From the NCBI GenBank assembly GCA_025331565.1, contig JAFREQ010000077.1, positions 434,001-498,000 on the forward strand: a stretch of 64,000 bases of DNA, given 5' to 3'. The notes beneath the pieces were generated by a model, which saw nothing but the letters and a program-made list of their open reading frames with translations, made no database searches and was not told the origin of the DNA. The stretch comes from Holacanthus passer (taxonomy: Eukaryota > Chordata > Actinopteri > Pomacanthidae). The position numbers and the translations under genes were made by a program. Shown in pieces: positions 12,881 through 25,372 of this stretch (within the stretch, counting starts at the first letter, position 1; each line of letters opens with the position of its first letter).

Positions 12881-13176
12881 GGTAGCCCTTGAAGTTTTGG
12901 TGAAAACCGAGCTGGTGGAGGTGGAGGAGAAGGAGCGGAGATGATCGCTGCTGCGCGTCCAGATTGGAAACGTGTGCGTAAAAAGGGAAGCTCCAAAAGT
13001 TGCGCGCACGGATGTTGAGCGCGGTGCAGATGGAGACAGGAGGAGGGTGAAGCTGCTGCAGGAGGAGAACCTGGAACTCCTCTGCAGGGTCGAGCCGGTC
13101 TGCAGCCACTTGGAGACAGATTAAAGGTCTGAGGACTGAGTTGGCACCTTGTGACGCACGAGAAGCGGCAGCACAG

Positions 13177-13222
<46 letters not shown>

Positions 13223-13230
13223 TTCTATTC
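12881..13230 (-). promoter_or_regulatory. rxfp1 5' UTR and proximal promoter region
   Basis: This stretch upstream of the rxfp1 start is clearly richer in G+C than its surroundings and contains several CpGs (for example gcgcgcacgg and gagccggtc). It ends with a (GA)n tract and a G run at 13183-13222. I see no clear TATA box, which would fit a TATA-less initiation region. The transcription start is not defined by anything visible. Confidence 0.45.
13183..13222. repeat. (GA)n followed by a G run
   Basis: About 16 GA units followed by eight G bases, roughly 300 bases upstream of the rxfp1 start codon. In the gene's sense it is a C/TC tract, the kind of polypurine/polypyrimidine element that can adopt non-B structure. 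Confidence 0.95.
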
Positions 13231-14149
13231 TGAGGCTCTGAAGGGGAAAAATCAGCCTCTACAAGGTACAGCTGACCTGATGGATGCTGATCATCACATG
13301 CACTCTGCTATTCATCAACTCTCAGAGGGAGGAGGGTAAATCCTGCACATGCTGCATCAAAGCTCCATGTGTGTCTCCATGATGGGGTCAGAGGGCTGAT
13401 GCATTGAAGAGCATTGCAAACAGTCTCCTGTGTGAGCCAGCTTTCACTGTTTTTTTTTAAACAACCCTGCTATGAATACCTGTGAGATTTCTCTTCTATA
13501 TAGGTTTTTAAATCTTCACAGTAATCTGCAGGGGATGAGGTTCACGGGATGTTTTCAGGTTTTATCCTCTGGGACTGTTTGTGTTCACATGAAAGTCTTG
13601 CTCGCAGGCGTTGGCTTTGGTCTGATGGATGGATGATCCATGCATGAAATCAGATTCCTCTTATCTTTTTTCCTACTGCGCTATATCTGTCTTGACAGTC
13701 TGTATGAATGCATGTTATAACCTCTAAAGTCAACCTAGGTGCAGCTGTACAAATTCTCTCCTCCACAGTCTTTCAGTGCAGGAAAAGTAAAGAAGAGATG
13801 GAATTGATGAGATGATTGTAATGTGTTATTCTTAGTAAATTACACCTGCAGTGTCTTTCAGCTCATTGTTTTGGTTTTAAAGTCCGCACTTCACTCTTTT
13901 GATTCGCTCTCATTAGTGGAAAAAAAAAGCACACAGACAAAAATAGCAACTAGCTGATGAACTTATGAGGTAATGAGCTGAATTTTTCTGTCAGGAGTTG
14001 GTGGAGGCTGAACAGAAGTTAATGGGGAGTAAACGCTTGTCATCTGACCTGAGACTCGACTCTGAATAAATGCTCCATGTCTGCTGGATGTGCCCTATAT
14101 GCATGTGACAGGAAGTGGGGATGGAGTCAAATGCAACAACACACTAGAA

Positions 14150-14760
14150 CAGATGGTTGGTAATGTCCTTTAATAAAGGCAAAAGAAATCTTCTGAAACA
14201 AAAACTCACAGAAGGGGTCGTGAAACCACTAACAAGCATGAGAAGAAGACAATCTGGCAAAGTAAGAGTGAAGTGGAGTGACTTTTTTAAAGTGCTGATT
14301 GGTGACTGAAAACAGCTGGGTGTACAGGTGAGATGATTAGGTGGGCGTGGCCAGCAGGTGAGGCGAGGCAGAGGCGGGGTGAGTGGAAAAGTACTGGGAC
14401 CTGGGGTGTAAAGCTGTGGCAGGTGAATAGTGACAAACTATGACAGACAGAACTTAGACATGACAGGACTGTGGCTGACTGGACTACGACCAGACTGGAC
14501 TACGACTAGACTGGACTATGACAGGACAGAGATGGCATAAACTGAGACAGAACTAAGACATGACAGCGGAAACATGGCAGGACAAATACAAGACATGAAC
14601 TGGACACAGACAGAGAGACTGGACACAGATGGAGAGACTGGACACAGATGGAGAGACTGGACTAAGACATGGCAGACTGAAACTAAGACTGAAGAACTGA
14701 GGCTTAACACAGAAATATGGCTGGCAGAACTGTGACAATGCAACAGACTGCAGATGCAAT
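14150..14760. mobile_element. Decayed repeat block with internal minisatellite
   Basis: It starts with tcctttaataaaggcaaaag-like text and contains ggtgagatgattaggtgggc, both reminiscent of a dispersed fish element class. Its distal part (about 14470-14660) has expanded into short tandem units such as gactggactacgac and gactggacacagatggagag. No coding capacity is left. Similar blocks occur at 24500-24770 and 63778-64000. The class is uncertain. Confidence 0.45.
14470..14662. repeat. Minisatellite, 15-20-bp gactgga units
   Basis: About three imperfect copies of a unit like gactggactacgac are followed by three copies of gactggacacagatggagag. On the complement they produce Ser/Val/Cys-rich repeated frames that are not a gene. 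Confidence 0.75.
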
Positions 14761-16859
14761 GAACTGGAAAACAACTTTGCCTCTCAGCTTTTTCTGCACA
14801 AAACACAGTGGGCTAAAACAATTTAAAGGCCTTTTGAGGAAATACCAAAACACTCGGCTTTGAAAGCATTAATTCTTTTCTAGCAGTTTAGAGTCTCTGT
14901 AAATCCTCAGATTGTCAGATCAGTAGATACAAACAAGCCCTGTGGGGGCCCGGCAAGCTATGGTAGCTTTTAATGTCTTGGCACTTCGTAAATTACTCGA
15001 ATTACACCACTCAAGGCATCCTGAAACACATCCTCTATTTATCTCTCACTTCTTGGTAAAAGGGATTTCATAGTCATTTTTAGGTTTTCGCTGCTTCAGC
15101 ATGCAGAATTTCCCTCAGTTGTTTTTAGCCAATGCTTTGTTTTTAAGGATTATAATCCAAAGATTAAATGAAGACTACAAGCATGACCTGACGGTGGTGG
15201 GTTAGACGTGTAGTTTGTCTGCCATTGAGGACAGAGAGGTCAGGGAGCTTTGACTCAGTATGATGTCCTTTAATTCGACTGTGGCAGTGGAGAATACAAA
15301 CATGTTGCAACCCAAATTATGTTTTGATGGGATTATGTTCACAGGCAATGTTTTGACCGGTGTAGCTTTACTGTCTGTTCGGCTTTGGCCACAAAAGCAC
15401 TTTGTTTAAGGTTGGTCTTTGATTAAAGGTTTATGAAGCGAACAAGCTGCGTCTCATTATTTTTTCAATATTTAATCAAGAGTGCGATCTTTTCATTTTA
15501 ATCAGGAAATATCTGATCAAAGAATAAACCTAAAAGACTTTGACCAAGAATTTCAGATCAACTTCAATACTTTTTGGAAACTGTCCTCCAGAGAAAAATG
15601 ATAGAATCAGTTGTTTCAGAAATGAAAAGACTGCTCTTTGTTGATGTTGGGTTCCTTTAACCATGACTTGAACTCATGACCTCAATATTTCTACAGCCCT
15701 GGTTATATATTGTTGTGTTCCTCTTCTTAAGAAACATTTGTAGCCAACAAGGTTTTTTTAAAGGCAAGAATGAATAATGTAATTATTTAATACACGAAGT
15801 TGAATAAAAACAGTGAACTAAAGACGTTGTCACATCAGCTGCTGTTTGATTTCCTATTTCCAAAGCTATTCATGATATGGAGAATATTCAAAAGCTTTCA
15901 AAATGTGCATGAAAAAGACTTTGGTCCTGTGGTTAAAGATACAAAATATTATAGTTTAGATTAGATTAGAATGCACAAGTATTTCTAATATATATATACT
16001 GCAGTACATATACTAGAAAGCGGTGAAAAGGCTGAAAATTGAATTACTGATAGAGGAAATCATTTTCAAAACCAGCTTCATAATTGGGGAACAGTTCATG
16101 GCCACAATTAAAAATGAGAGAGACGAATAAAACTGACAAGCTACTCTGGAGATGTACATGTCATAACAGCCTCCCACACACATCGTCACTGCTGCTCCCA
16201 CTAAATACTTACACACGAGAAAATATATTTTTATTCTCACTCTACATAAATTTATCTTCACGTCTTTTTCATTCCGATTCACAGGCTTTCGGGAAGATGC
16301 CAGAAAACATGTATAATTTAATAGGAATACTGACAACTTGATAGAGTTGTCACAAACGTCTGAGGTCAGCTGAATTAACTCCTGTTTGTTGCTTCTCTCT
16401 CTGTGGAAAAGCTCATGCATGACATTCACAGAGAATTCAGTACTGGTTTGATTTATGATTCGGAACACATGATTTGATTTGAATGCATGTAGCAGTGTTT
16501 GCTCATGTTCTTTGTCTTCGCATTGCTTTGGTTTAATCTCCAGGCTTTTGGTCCTGAATGTGCTGAATGCAACGGTTTCATGCTTTGCCGTAAGAAGCAT
16601 CTAGGAAAACCTTGAAATACATAAACAGTCAAAATTATGAGTTTGTATATTGGATGGTATCCAGTGCAGAAGAGCAGAAACACATAAGGCCTGACTCACC
16701 GGCACTGTATTAAGACTGTAGATCTTTTCTCTGCATAATCTAAACCCATAACAAGGACACAGACACACTGACACAAAGAAAAGGCATCTACAATAGGTTA
16801 AAACTGAGCCGCATTTATTGACTGAAAAGCCGTAGTAATAGACAGTTGCTGACTATATG

Positions 16860-17110
16860 AGCGAATAATGTTACACTTGCACAACCTGGCTCGCGGCTGG
16901 ACAAAGAACAGGAGACCACACAACAGCTGAGTTTATTTTACATAACTAAGAGGAACTTAAGACAAACAAAGTGCAACAAAACCAAAGTCGGTGGAGGCCA
17001 GACCAGGTGAGCTGCATCTCCTCAACGACCCGACTCCGCCCGCCAGGTACCTGGAGGGAGAGGCCGGCTCAGAGGGTCATCACAAATGCCGCTAAAATGA
17101 GGGATAACCC
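16860..17110. repeat. GC-richer patch, possibly mobile-element derived
   Basis: The stretch contains ctgagtttattttacataac and further on gacccgactccgcccgcc and gagggtcatcacaaa, text of the kind found in decayed fish elements. It has no convincing coding frame. The attribution is weak. Confidence 0.25.
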
Positions 17111-19202
17111 ACAGAGTGTACACCTTCACAGGCAGGTAAAGCCAGCATTAATGTCTTACATGCAATAGTTAAAAATCACTTATAGAAACGTCATATTTGT
17201 GCAGCTATATTTTTACTACACATAAAATATGCTATTTGGTCTGTTTAAATTATGTCAACATTTTAGGGAGCTTGACATGTTCAGTTGATGAACACTTACT
17301 TGAAATTAGCATTAAAAATGCAAGAGGTTTGTATAAATAAAGGATACATTTAATATCCTTTGTCTAACTAATATAAATTGAGGAACAGAGATATTAAGAA
17401 TAGAGAAGCCGACTGTTGAACTGGATCGATGTCATTAATTACTAAACCAAACCATGTCCACTTCATCTGCAGCTGCCCTCGGTGTTTGACAGCTGGAGAA
17501 GGCCCGACTGTCACAGCAGAGTATAATTTAAAGAGAAGAGCCATAACTCTGTGATGTGAATTTATAGTTTACGCTTGTTCTTATGCAGCAGGCGGTGAAA
17601 AGGAATTTCCCCTCGGGATTATTGATAACAAAAGACAAAGATTCACTCAAGCTGCATTGATGGAAAAGGCTCTACAGCAAATTATTCAGAATGGCTCTAT
17701 TTATGCAAATGAACTGAAGTCAGAAAATACTCCAAAGTCAGAGTCACTGCTGCTCTGCATCCATAACATGTTTACTTGAGCACAATAATGCAACGATTTC
17801 CTACGTTGCTTTTTGAGTCTGATCAACCTGTTTCATGACTGCATGAAGTGACAGCTCCCCAAAATCATTTCTTTTACACAACTATTGAAACCAAGCAACA
17901 TTACACACTATTCATTTTTGATGCAGCAGCCTGTTGATAATTGTTCGTACATATCTACCAAACTGAAGGTAACAATTGCTGCTATTTCTTGCACCTGAGA
18001 AACAAAGTGTGCTTTCACATCTGTAATTTGATTCATGTGTTCTGCACCAAGGGAAAAAAAAAAAGACATTTTTGCCCTTTAGCTCTGGTTCACTTTGTAT
18101 TCACACTGACTTATTTCAAACAAATGTACAGCATGCTGAATGAAAAAAGCACCCGCACACCCAAATCTGACCTTCATCAAGGCGTGAGCAGGTTGTCAGG
18201 TAGCGGCTTGTGGCTGATAAATAATTTCATTTTGCAAATGTGGTGGTCGACTTACACGTCACTCATCTTTTTTCAGGGGGAAGCCAGCTCTGCCCGTCGA
18301 AATAATCTCATTACGTCAAATCTCAGTCAAAAGACTTCATGTTTCATTTAATAAGATATTAAATTACATTACACAGAAATAAATATTGAAATCCACGATT
18401 GCTGCGAGAGGATGCGGATGCAGCCACACGACGGTTTCTTCATATCGTCTGCAAGCTTCATTTGAAATGTCTTCGCATGATGCAGAGAAGAGTTCTGGCT
18501 TCAGCCGATATGCAAGGAAATATGAGAAGAAACAGAAAAACATGAAATGTGGGAACAAGCAGTGGGGAGTCATGAAGAGTTAAAGACCATCTGTCAAACA
18601 GAAGACGCAGCCTGAAGCTTGTGTGGCACATTCAATTCACTTGAATAAGAAAGTGTCAAATGGAGAATCTGATGCTGATGTAGTCGTGTGATGGCGTTTC
18701 AGTGTATTATGGACAGAGCTTTGTACATCAGGAAAGAGATGCAGACTTTTATTCTGTGAGTTTGTATATCCATTATATGTTTATTATGTTATTTAGCTAT
18801 TGCTGGTAAAGTGTTTACGTTCAGGTTACTAAAAAGGGAAATGTTGGAGATTATCGCTGGAAGCATTTTATTTGTTGAACTGTCGATTTACTTTCTCTTT
18901 ATCTTTGGGACTTTCCTTGAGAACATTTCCTCCTCTACTCTCTGCATGTTCGCTGTTGTTCGTGTATTAACACTGTTATGTTTTAAAATAGCAAGTTTGC
19001 TTCTTTTCTTATCTTCTTATGTGTAAATCTGCTAATTTGAGGAGAAGTTTTGTTTGCAAGCATGAATCATTTAATGATTTTACTGATGATGTTACAAAGG
19101 TGCTGAAAGCAGGTACATGAGAGAAACCCTGGGATGGTTTGTTTTCTCCACAAAGAGCATCTGTGCAGGAAAAGGACATTGTGAATGTTCCTCTATAATT
19201 GT

Positions 19203-19234
19203 CATTGCTGTCGAGTGGCATTGCTGTCGAGTGG
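19203..19234. repeat. Perfect 16-bp tandem duplication
   Basis: The unit cattgctgtcgagtgg occurs twice in direct succession with no mismatch. Confidence 0.95.
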
Positions 19235-20037
19235 CAAATGAATAGCTCAGAGACAATCCCAGGAAGTGTGTCCTTTCTTTCTAACACAACACAACACAGA
19301 GTTAATTGCACTGCACTGACACACAACCTCACAGATGGAGCCACGTGTGTGTAGCTGAGATTCTCATTCAGGGATAACAAAACAGGAAAAATAAAGGATT
19401 CTGTTTGGAGGGGACTTTGCAATCATCAGTCATTGCATTTACAACTGTGAAAGCTTTCAGAGAGGTCCACCAGCTGACATATTTTTTGTAAAATCAGAAA
19501 AAGAAATGTTACTTACAAAAGCTGGTAAAAATGACAATAATACTTGCTGAACAATACCAACAGATACAACATTATTTTGTACTTTTCTTATTGTCAAACA
19601 ATCGTTTTAAAAAAACTAAAACAGACAACGTGTTCATCTCTCAGTGTTTTCCCAGCCTGTCTGTGTCAATCAGCTCCGAGCTCAGACAGATCATTACAAA
19701 CAGCTCACATATACTGTATTCTTTCATGTAAATAAAGGGGTCAGCTGGACGTAAATAGTAAATAGATCATTTCCTGGGGACTATTTTCTGTGGCGAACGT
19801 GGTGAGCTGGTGAGTAAATTAGCATCAGGATAATGTGTCATTGTAATGAGGAAACACGTCACCCAACACTGATGTGCTTCTTATAGCTGTTAGAGCTCTA
19901 TTGAATATAAACTAATAAAATTCACTGTTCAATTCAAGTTCAATTTCAGTTCAACTTACAAAAGTAGATCATTTGAACGACAGGAAGCATAAAAACAAAT
20001 AACATATACCATAGAAACTTACAGCACTTGAGATGGT

Positions 20038-20126
20038 GTGCACAGGTTGTTTATGGGCACGTGCACAGGTTGTTTATGAGCACGTGCACAGGTTGTTTAT
20101 GAGCACGTGCACAGGTTGTTTATGAG
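20038..20126. repeat. 23-bp tandem repeat with three CACGTG boxes
   Basis: Unit gtgcacaggttgtttatgag plus cac, 3.9 copies, nearly perfect (the first copy has g for a at one position). Each unit junction creates CACGTG, at 20058-20063, 20081-20086 and 20104-20109, overlapping the palindrome GTGCAC. CACGTG is the canonical E-box bound by several bHLH factors; function here is not shown. Confidence 0.95.
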
Positions 20127-20399
20127 AACAGGGTATGGATATGCACGGTTGAAAATTGTCCTTTATGCTCCTCTGGACTAGGAGTGCCCACCTTAATCCT
20201 ATAGGGCCTATGAATAATTTTATGACCACTGTATGTTGTCAACATCATCAAAAACCATGATCAATGTAGGATCATGACTCATCTCTATAGTTCTGGCATC
20301 AGCCTGCAGAACACTACAAATGTAATATGCTGCACCTTGATATTAAAAAAAGCATAATTGTCGCTGTATAATAATCATCGTCACCACCATTATCACCAT

Positions 20400-20820
20400 C
20401 ACTAAGGTGATGGACTTGTCAGCGGCCGTTACTTCCTCCTGCCATTAGCATTCAAGGCTTGAATGGAGACAGGGATGGAGGATTTCTGTACCTGTTTTTT
20501 ATGGCCCTTAAGTGAAGGGGACGGGTGCCTGCTGAGTGAACAGCCATTGCTTTACTAAGCCCTCACTTGTTCAATATGTGATTTAAATAACTGAAGTGTG
20601 CTCCCACTATCTCAATGGCAACCTGCACAATCTTAGCAACGGCGTTCTTCTCTTATTACCGAGGTTGCCATACCAGCGGATAAAAGGAAATGAGATGACA
20701 GACTCAGTCAGGTTATAAGAGAGGTGATGGTTGTACAACCCTCTTGGGTAAAAAGTAAATTGAAAAAGGTCCACAAGGCATTGAGTTTGAGCAAAAAAGT
20801 TTTATTGATTCGTTATCTAT
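20400..20820 (-). mobile_element. Possible decayed LINE fragment
   Basis: The text gaggttgccataccagcgg and its surroundings recall the complement of the 3' region of fish L2-type non-LTR elements. No reverse-transcriptase frame survives. The assignment rests on memory of the family text and is weak. Confidence 0.3.
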
Positions 20821-23800
20821 ACTATATACTATATTATCTGGGTCTGGGCTCGATCACACTGCGCTCATCAAAGCAGGGATTAATGGGGAGGAGATGACTG
20901 AAATCACTGACATCAAATCTCTCATAAAACTCATTAAAGTCCTGTGGCAGCTGCTCGTCAGATTTGTGGCCGTTAAGCTCTATTTTACTCCTACCCACTA
21001 CCTTCCTCAAGCCTGACAGTGATTTTCATAATGTCCCAGCCGGTGCCCAAATTGTTCATCCTGAGCTGTGTTGTCCTCATGCTTCCTTTTTCCTGACGTT
21101 TTCACATTTAATTTCTTTCTGCGGCTTCCACAGCTGCAAAATGTTCCCTTCCCTAAATGCAGTTTTATTTTTGTACAGCAGCATTTTAAGGGACATTGAC
21201 ACCCTCAGGTTGTTCAGATAGACCTGAACAATCTTCTCTGGAATAACAATATTTTCAAAATACCATATCAAACAGCATCAGTCAGTTAATTAATAGTGAA
21301 TGATTAATTAATGATGAATTAAATTCATTCGTCCTCAGATTTAAAGCAACAGACTTACAGACTTGCCTGGAGGTGCAGTGTCTCTGATGTTTGCCTGAAG
21401 CTCTATCAGACAGCCATGTCTCAGTCAAGGCTACGATGAATGAAATGTACTGGATCTGAGTAGAGTAGTTGAAGGTAATATGTAGTCAAGAATCCAGGCT
21501 CAGTAAAATATTAGTTATTCGACGTGCTTCTACAAGTTTAAATACTTTATTAATAACTTTATATACAAACATCAAAAATGTAAGAAGTAAAATGTAAAAA
21601 GTAAATTACTGTGATTCATCTTATGACCCAGCAGTTGCATTTAAACATGGATCTTCTAGTATCCAGGCTGCTACATGTGAATTTGTTCTCTGACCTTTGT
21701 GTTTCGTGTGCATGCAAACACAGTCATGAATCCCAGGATAAAGCGGAATCACAGAGCGATCCAGCCATGATCAAAATAACGTACACCAGGATCACCTGGT
21801 GCATGTGTGCATTTATAGGTAGGATGTAGAAATGCTTCGCTTATCCCTGGAAAACATTTCTGATTTGACTCTGAAACACAAATCCCTTCAAACTATTCCA
21901 TCGTACATTTACATCTGTTGTTTAATCAGAAAGGGAAATATCACTGGGGCATATAGAAAGAGATGCAATGTAATGAAGAGAGCAGAGGGAGGTCGACCAG
22001 GAAGGTAAGAAAAGAAAATGTCATTGACATAAAGGAATTCTTGTCTGTTTAAATGATAGAAAAACACAATTAAGTGGGAATGAAAACTGCTGACATTGTG
22101 CCTTAAATCGCCTGCGTGCACAGCCACTTCATTTCTTGCAGTCGTTTGTTGCGAAACTGCAGGAAACTCGAGGGAAACAATTACGACTAGATGACGTCAT
22201 CACATGCTTTCGCCTTCTTTTCTCTAAAATAAACCAGCTGCACTGTGTTTGCAGTTTACAGTTTAGTGTACAGTCAGTGTCAGCCTGTCTCATATTTTTA
22301 CCCTCCTCTAGGTTGCATGATAACTTTGACGCCACAGAAATACTAGAAATATAAGCACAACTAGAAATGACTGCAATGTTCTGTAAAAGTGTGCTGCTGT
22401 TTAAGGGGTTGAACACAAACCTATTTTGAAATGGTTAAATGCAAAATGAAAATACTTTTGTTAAAGCTGCTGTAATCAATATTTTTATATTAACTACTGA
22501 TCAAATGTGTGTAACGTGTTGCCCTGTTCTCCATGATTTTTTTTTTATTCCTGTTACATGGAGAAACAGGTCTCACACTGTAACATCTGAGCTTTGGTGA
22601 AGGCAACAAATGTACCACAGTGATCACACGGTCTTGTTTTTAAGGTAATGGCAGAAAATGATTCATTCATGAACATTATGACCAGAACACAAAGACATAT
22701 GTGTGATTTGATGCAGTGTTTGGAGCCTGTTTGGAGCTTTTAGTGTCGACTCAAATATATGCTAAGTTTTGAGGCTGTACTTTGTAGTGGCATTATATGT
22801 GAAAAGCCATTTCTAATACTCTATAAAGCAAACTAGAAACCACCTTACAATATAATCCAAAACACCAACACCACAAACTCGACAAAAGAGTCCAATCAAA
22901 ACCTCTCAGTGTGACAGTATACGTGCTTTCCATTCAGCTAATTATTCTCCCATCCATTGGTTGTTTGCCCTCCAGCTGGTTACCCGAAATCGATCACAGT
23001 CTGCCATCGTCTAGGAAAATCCAATATGCATTTCAGAGGAGTCAACAGAGAGGAGGCTTCCAGAGGAGCGTCGAATGAAACACTGCGAATCTTATGAGGA
23101 TGCCAGCGCTCCGTCACTGAGAATCTGTGTATTGATTCAGACTCTGGGAACAGAAATAACACCATCAACAATGGCAGGTTAATGGTTTTAACATTATTGT
23201 TGTCCTGCTAAAAAGCCATTAAAATACCTTTTCACACTGTTTTTTCATTAAGGCTTATGCTGCTTTGCTTCTGTTCTTCACTTTTCCTCCCAAGTTCATC
23301 TTTGCTCATTAAGGGAAAGTGAAGGAGAACCTTTTTCCCTCCACAGCTGCAGCTATAATTAATCCTATAATATTAAGGCTACTTTACAATTTTACAATAG
23401 ATAGAAAAAAACATAACTGCGATGCACAATATTTCTTGATTCAACTCGTGTCTTTTTCTTTGAAGCTGTCATTAAATCATTCCTACAGATATTTCAAACA
23501 CTGGATGAAATCAGTAGAGACGTGCACCAGTGCGATGAGGGATGTGATTCTTGCTTCTCTTCCTTACATCTCTGTTGGCAGAAGCTAAGATGCCAGGAGG
23601 AAAAATGGAAAGCAGCCCGTGTGTTCTGCTTTTTTTTCTAGACACACCTGCTCACTTATGAAACCTGGATACTCTTACACGTCATCTCATGCAGACGGCA
23701 CCATGCAACAGTTGTCATGTGCATACAGAAACTTATGAACATGAAAAAAAGACCAAATATGGAAAATACGGGTAAAATTGTCAAGGTCTCTTTTGCAACT

Positions 23801-24500
23801 GACTGAACAACAAATCCAAGTACAGAGACATTTTTTACACACTGTTGAAGGCTAAAGACGAGAAAAGCAACCTTCAAAATATATAAAAAGAACAAACAGC
23901 AAACAGCCTGAAAATAAGACAAATTAAGACTTTCTTCAGTGTGATCTCACTTCCTTTGGCAGAGGAACAGACTGTACTAGACATGAACGTGTCAGGAGCC
24001 ACATTGGAGCTTCCTCTAACCACTGATTGTTCATTGTGATTTCTGACGGCCTAAAGCTTTTCAAGATGTTCTTTTCTCTCCCACAGCTCTCTTCATCCAG
24101 AAGAGCCACAGGGAGTTCGTCACGTCAGTCAGGGGTGGACAGACGGTGGTTGCATGTGAAAAAGTGATGCCAATCTGAAAACAGTGACCGTGTTCATCAG
24201 TAGTTTTGGTCTATGTTAACATGAAGTTTCAGGTTTGCAGCCATGTTTCCCTGCTGATCTACAGCACTGACTCATCTGCCTGTCTTCCTGTTATTGACAG
24301 CACCAACCCGTCCACTGTTTCTACCTGCTGTGTTTACATCGTCTGAATTCGGATGCTGTTTTCTGCTGCTCCCCTGAACCTTGACATCTCTGACAGAGTG
24401 TCAACTACATTATGTTTCATAAAAGTATTGCAAGGTTACTGGTGAGTTCAGTTAAATATAAATGTGGAAGGTTCAGTACACAGGCAGTGGATCAGGGAAA
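20820..24500. other. Gene-poor intergenic DNA
   Basis: AT-rich sequence without a recognised gene. The part at 22448-22800 (ttaaagctgctgtaatcaat and following text) may be a dispersed repeat by resemblance only. Confidence 0.45.
22448..22800 (+). repeat. Possible interspersed repeat
   Basis: The opening aaagctgctgtaatcaatat and the phrase gatcaaatgtgtgtaacgtg resemble a repeat seen in fish introns. No internal repeat or coding frame supports it further. Confidence 0.35.
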
Positions 24501-24770
24501 CACTATCTAAAACAGGGTGAGGCAACGATGAGGCAAAGAGGGCAAGAGAGATAAAACAGGAACACTAAAACTAGGAATACTGGACGCTTGACACAAAGGA
24601 CAAAGACGGACCGGCACAGAACACAGAGAGCACAGAGGCTAAATACATTACGAGACACAGGTGAAACTAATCAGGGCGGGCAGACAATCACAGAGGTGGA
24701 AAGTGGGGATGTGACACAAGAGAAGAGGTGAGTGACACAAAACAGGAAGTGTAGCGAAATATGAAAACTG
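24500..24770. mobile_element. Decayed repeat with acaggtgaaactaatcagg motif
   Basis: The purine-rich text gacacaggtgaaactaatc followed by agggcgggcagacaatcac is characteristic of an abundant fish repeat with many degenerate copies. It ends near aaaacaggaagtgtagcg. No ORF remains. The element class is not certain. Confidence 0.6.
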
Positions 24771-25094
24771 AAGAAGAAGAATCTGTTCTCATGCACAGAT
24801 CATTTCTACAGTTCTTAGAAGCACAGGTAGAAGATGAATGTTTTAACAATGTCTCTGCAAATGCTGAATTTGCATTTGACTGAAATTAAATTCAGGAGAG
24901 TGCAGGTAGGGACCGAGGCTTTCTTTTCAATTACGCATTCCTCTTCATGCAGTGATCTGTGTTACTGAAGCTGACTGACAGATTGCATTAACATAATGAA
25001 GTTCTCTGATTGTGAAAGTTCATAAAGACTGAATGTGCTCCATTCTTGGAGTTTTGGTTTTCAGTGGATCTGGGAAGAACCTGAAAAGATTCTG

Positions 25095-25150
25095 GTGCAA
25101 CAACTGAATTTCCCCAACTGAAGATCAATAAATCTTCTTATGAAATCTTA
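25095..25150 (+). repeat. Non-LTR retroelement 3' end fragment
   Basis: gaatttccccaactgaagat followed by caataaatcttcttatg is a diverged version of the 3' end found at 25318-25372. Confidence 0.45.
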
Positions 25151-25299
25151 ACACAGTCGATATTTGAATGTGCTGATGATGGATGCTATTCTCCCACAAC
25201 ACAATGCACAAAGGGAGTTGAGGAGCTTCTCAGCTGGAAATAAATCAAAATAAATTGTGTGTGGTGGTGAAACAGTATTAAGTCTCAAGAAAAAGTTTT

Positions 25300-25372
25300 T
25301 GATTTTTGTTTGTGAAGTTTGTGAATTTCCCCACTGCGGGACGAATAAAGGTTTATCTTATCTTATCTTAAA
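25300..25372 (+). repeat. Non-LTR retroelement 3' end with (TTATC)n tail
   Basis: gaatttccccactgcgggac leads into gaataaaggtttatc and then TTATC tandem units, a well-known fish retroelement 3' end. It is 5'-truncated, as such copies usually are. Confidence 0.75.

Larger units (their letters stand above)
13230..20030. other. Gene-poor intergenic DNA
   Basis: Apart from the 14150-14760 repeat block and the GC-richer 16860-17110 patch, I recognise nothing here. The longest open frame (complement 16013-16600, 195 codons) lacks a start context, splice sites or family similarity and is not called. Confidence 0.5.

Noticed and set aside
12593..13009. 138-codon open frame on the complement around the rxfp1 start
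   Set aside because: Only the 43-nt stretch at 12838-12880 is a real exon. The rest is 5' UTR read from a non-ATG start and intron 1 with a poly-A-encoded lysine run.
14516..14806. Ser/Val/Cys-rich frames on the complement
   Set aside because: Produced by translation of the gactgga minisatellite.
16013..16600. 195-codon open frame on the complement
   Set aside because: It is the longest frame outside known genes, but it has no recognisable family, its composition looks random and AT-driven, and it sits in repeat-bearing intergenic DNA. No splice or promoter context supports it.
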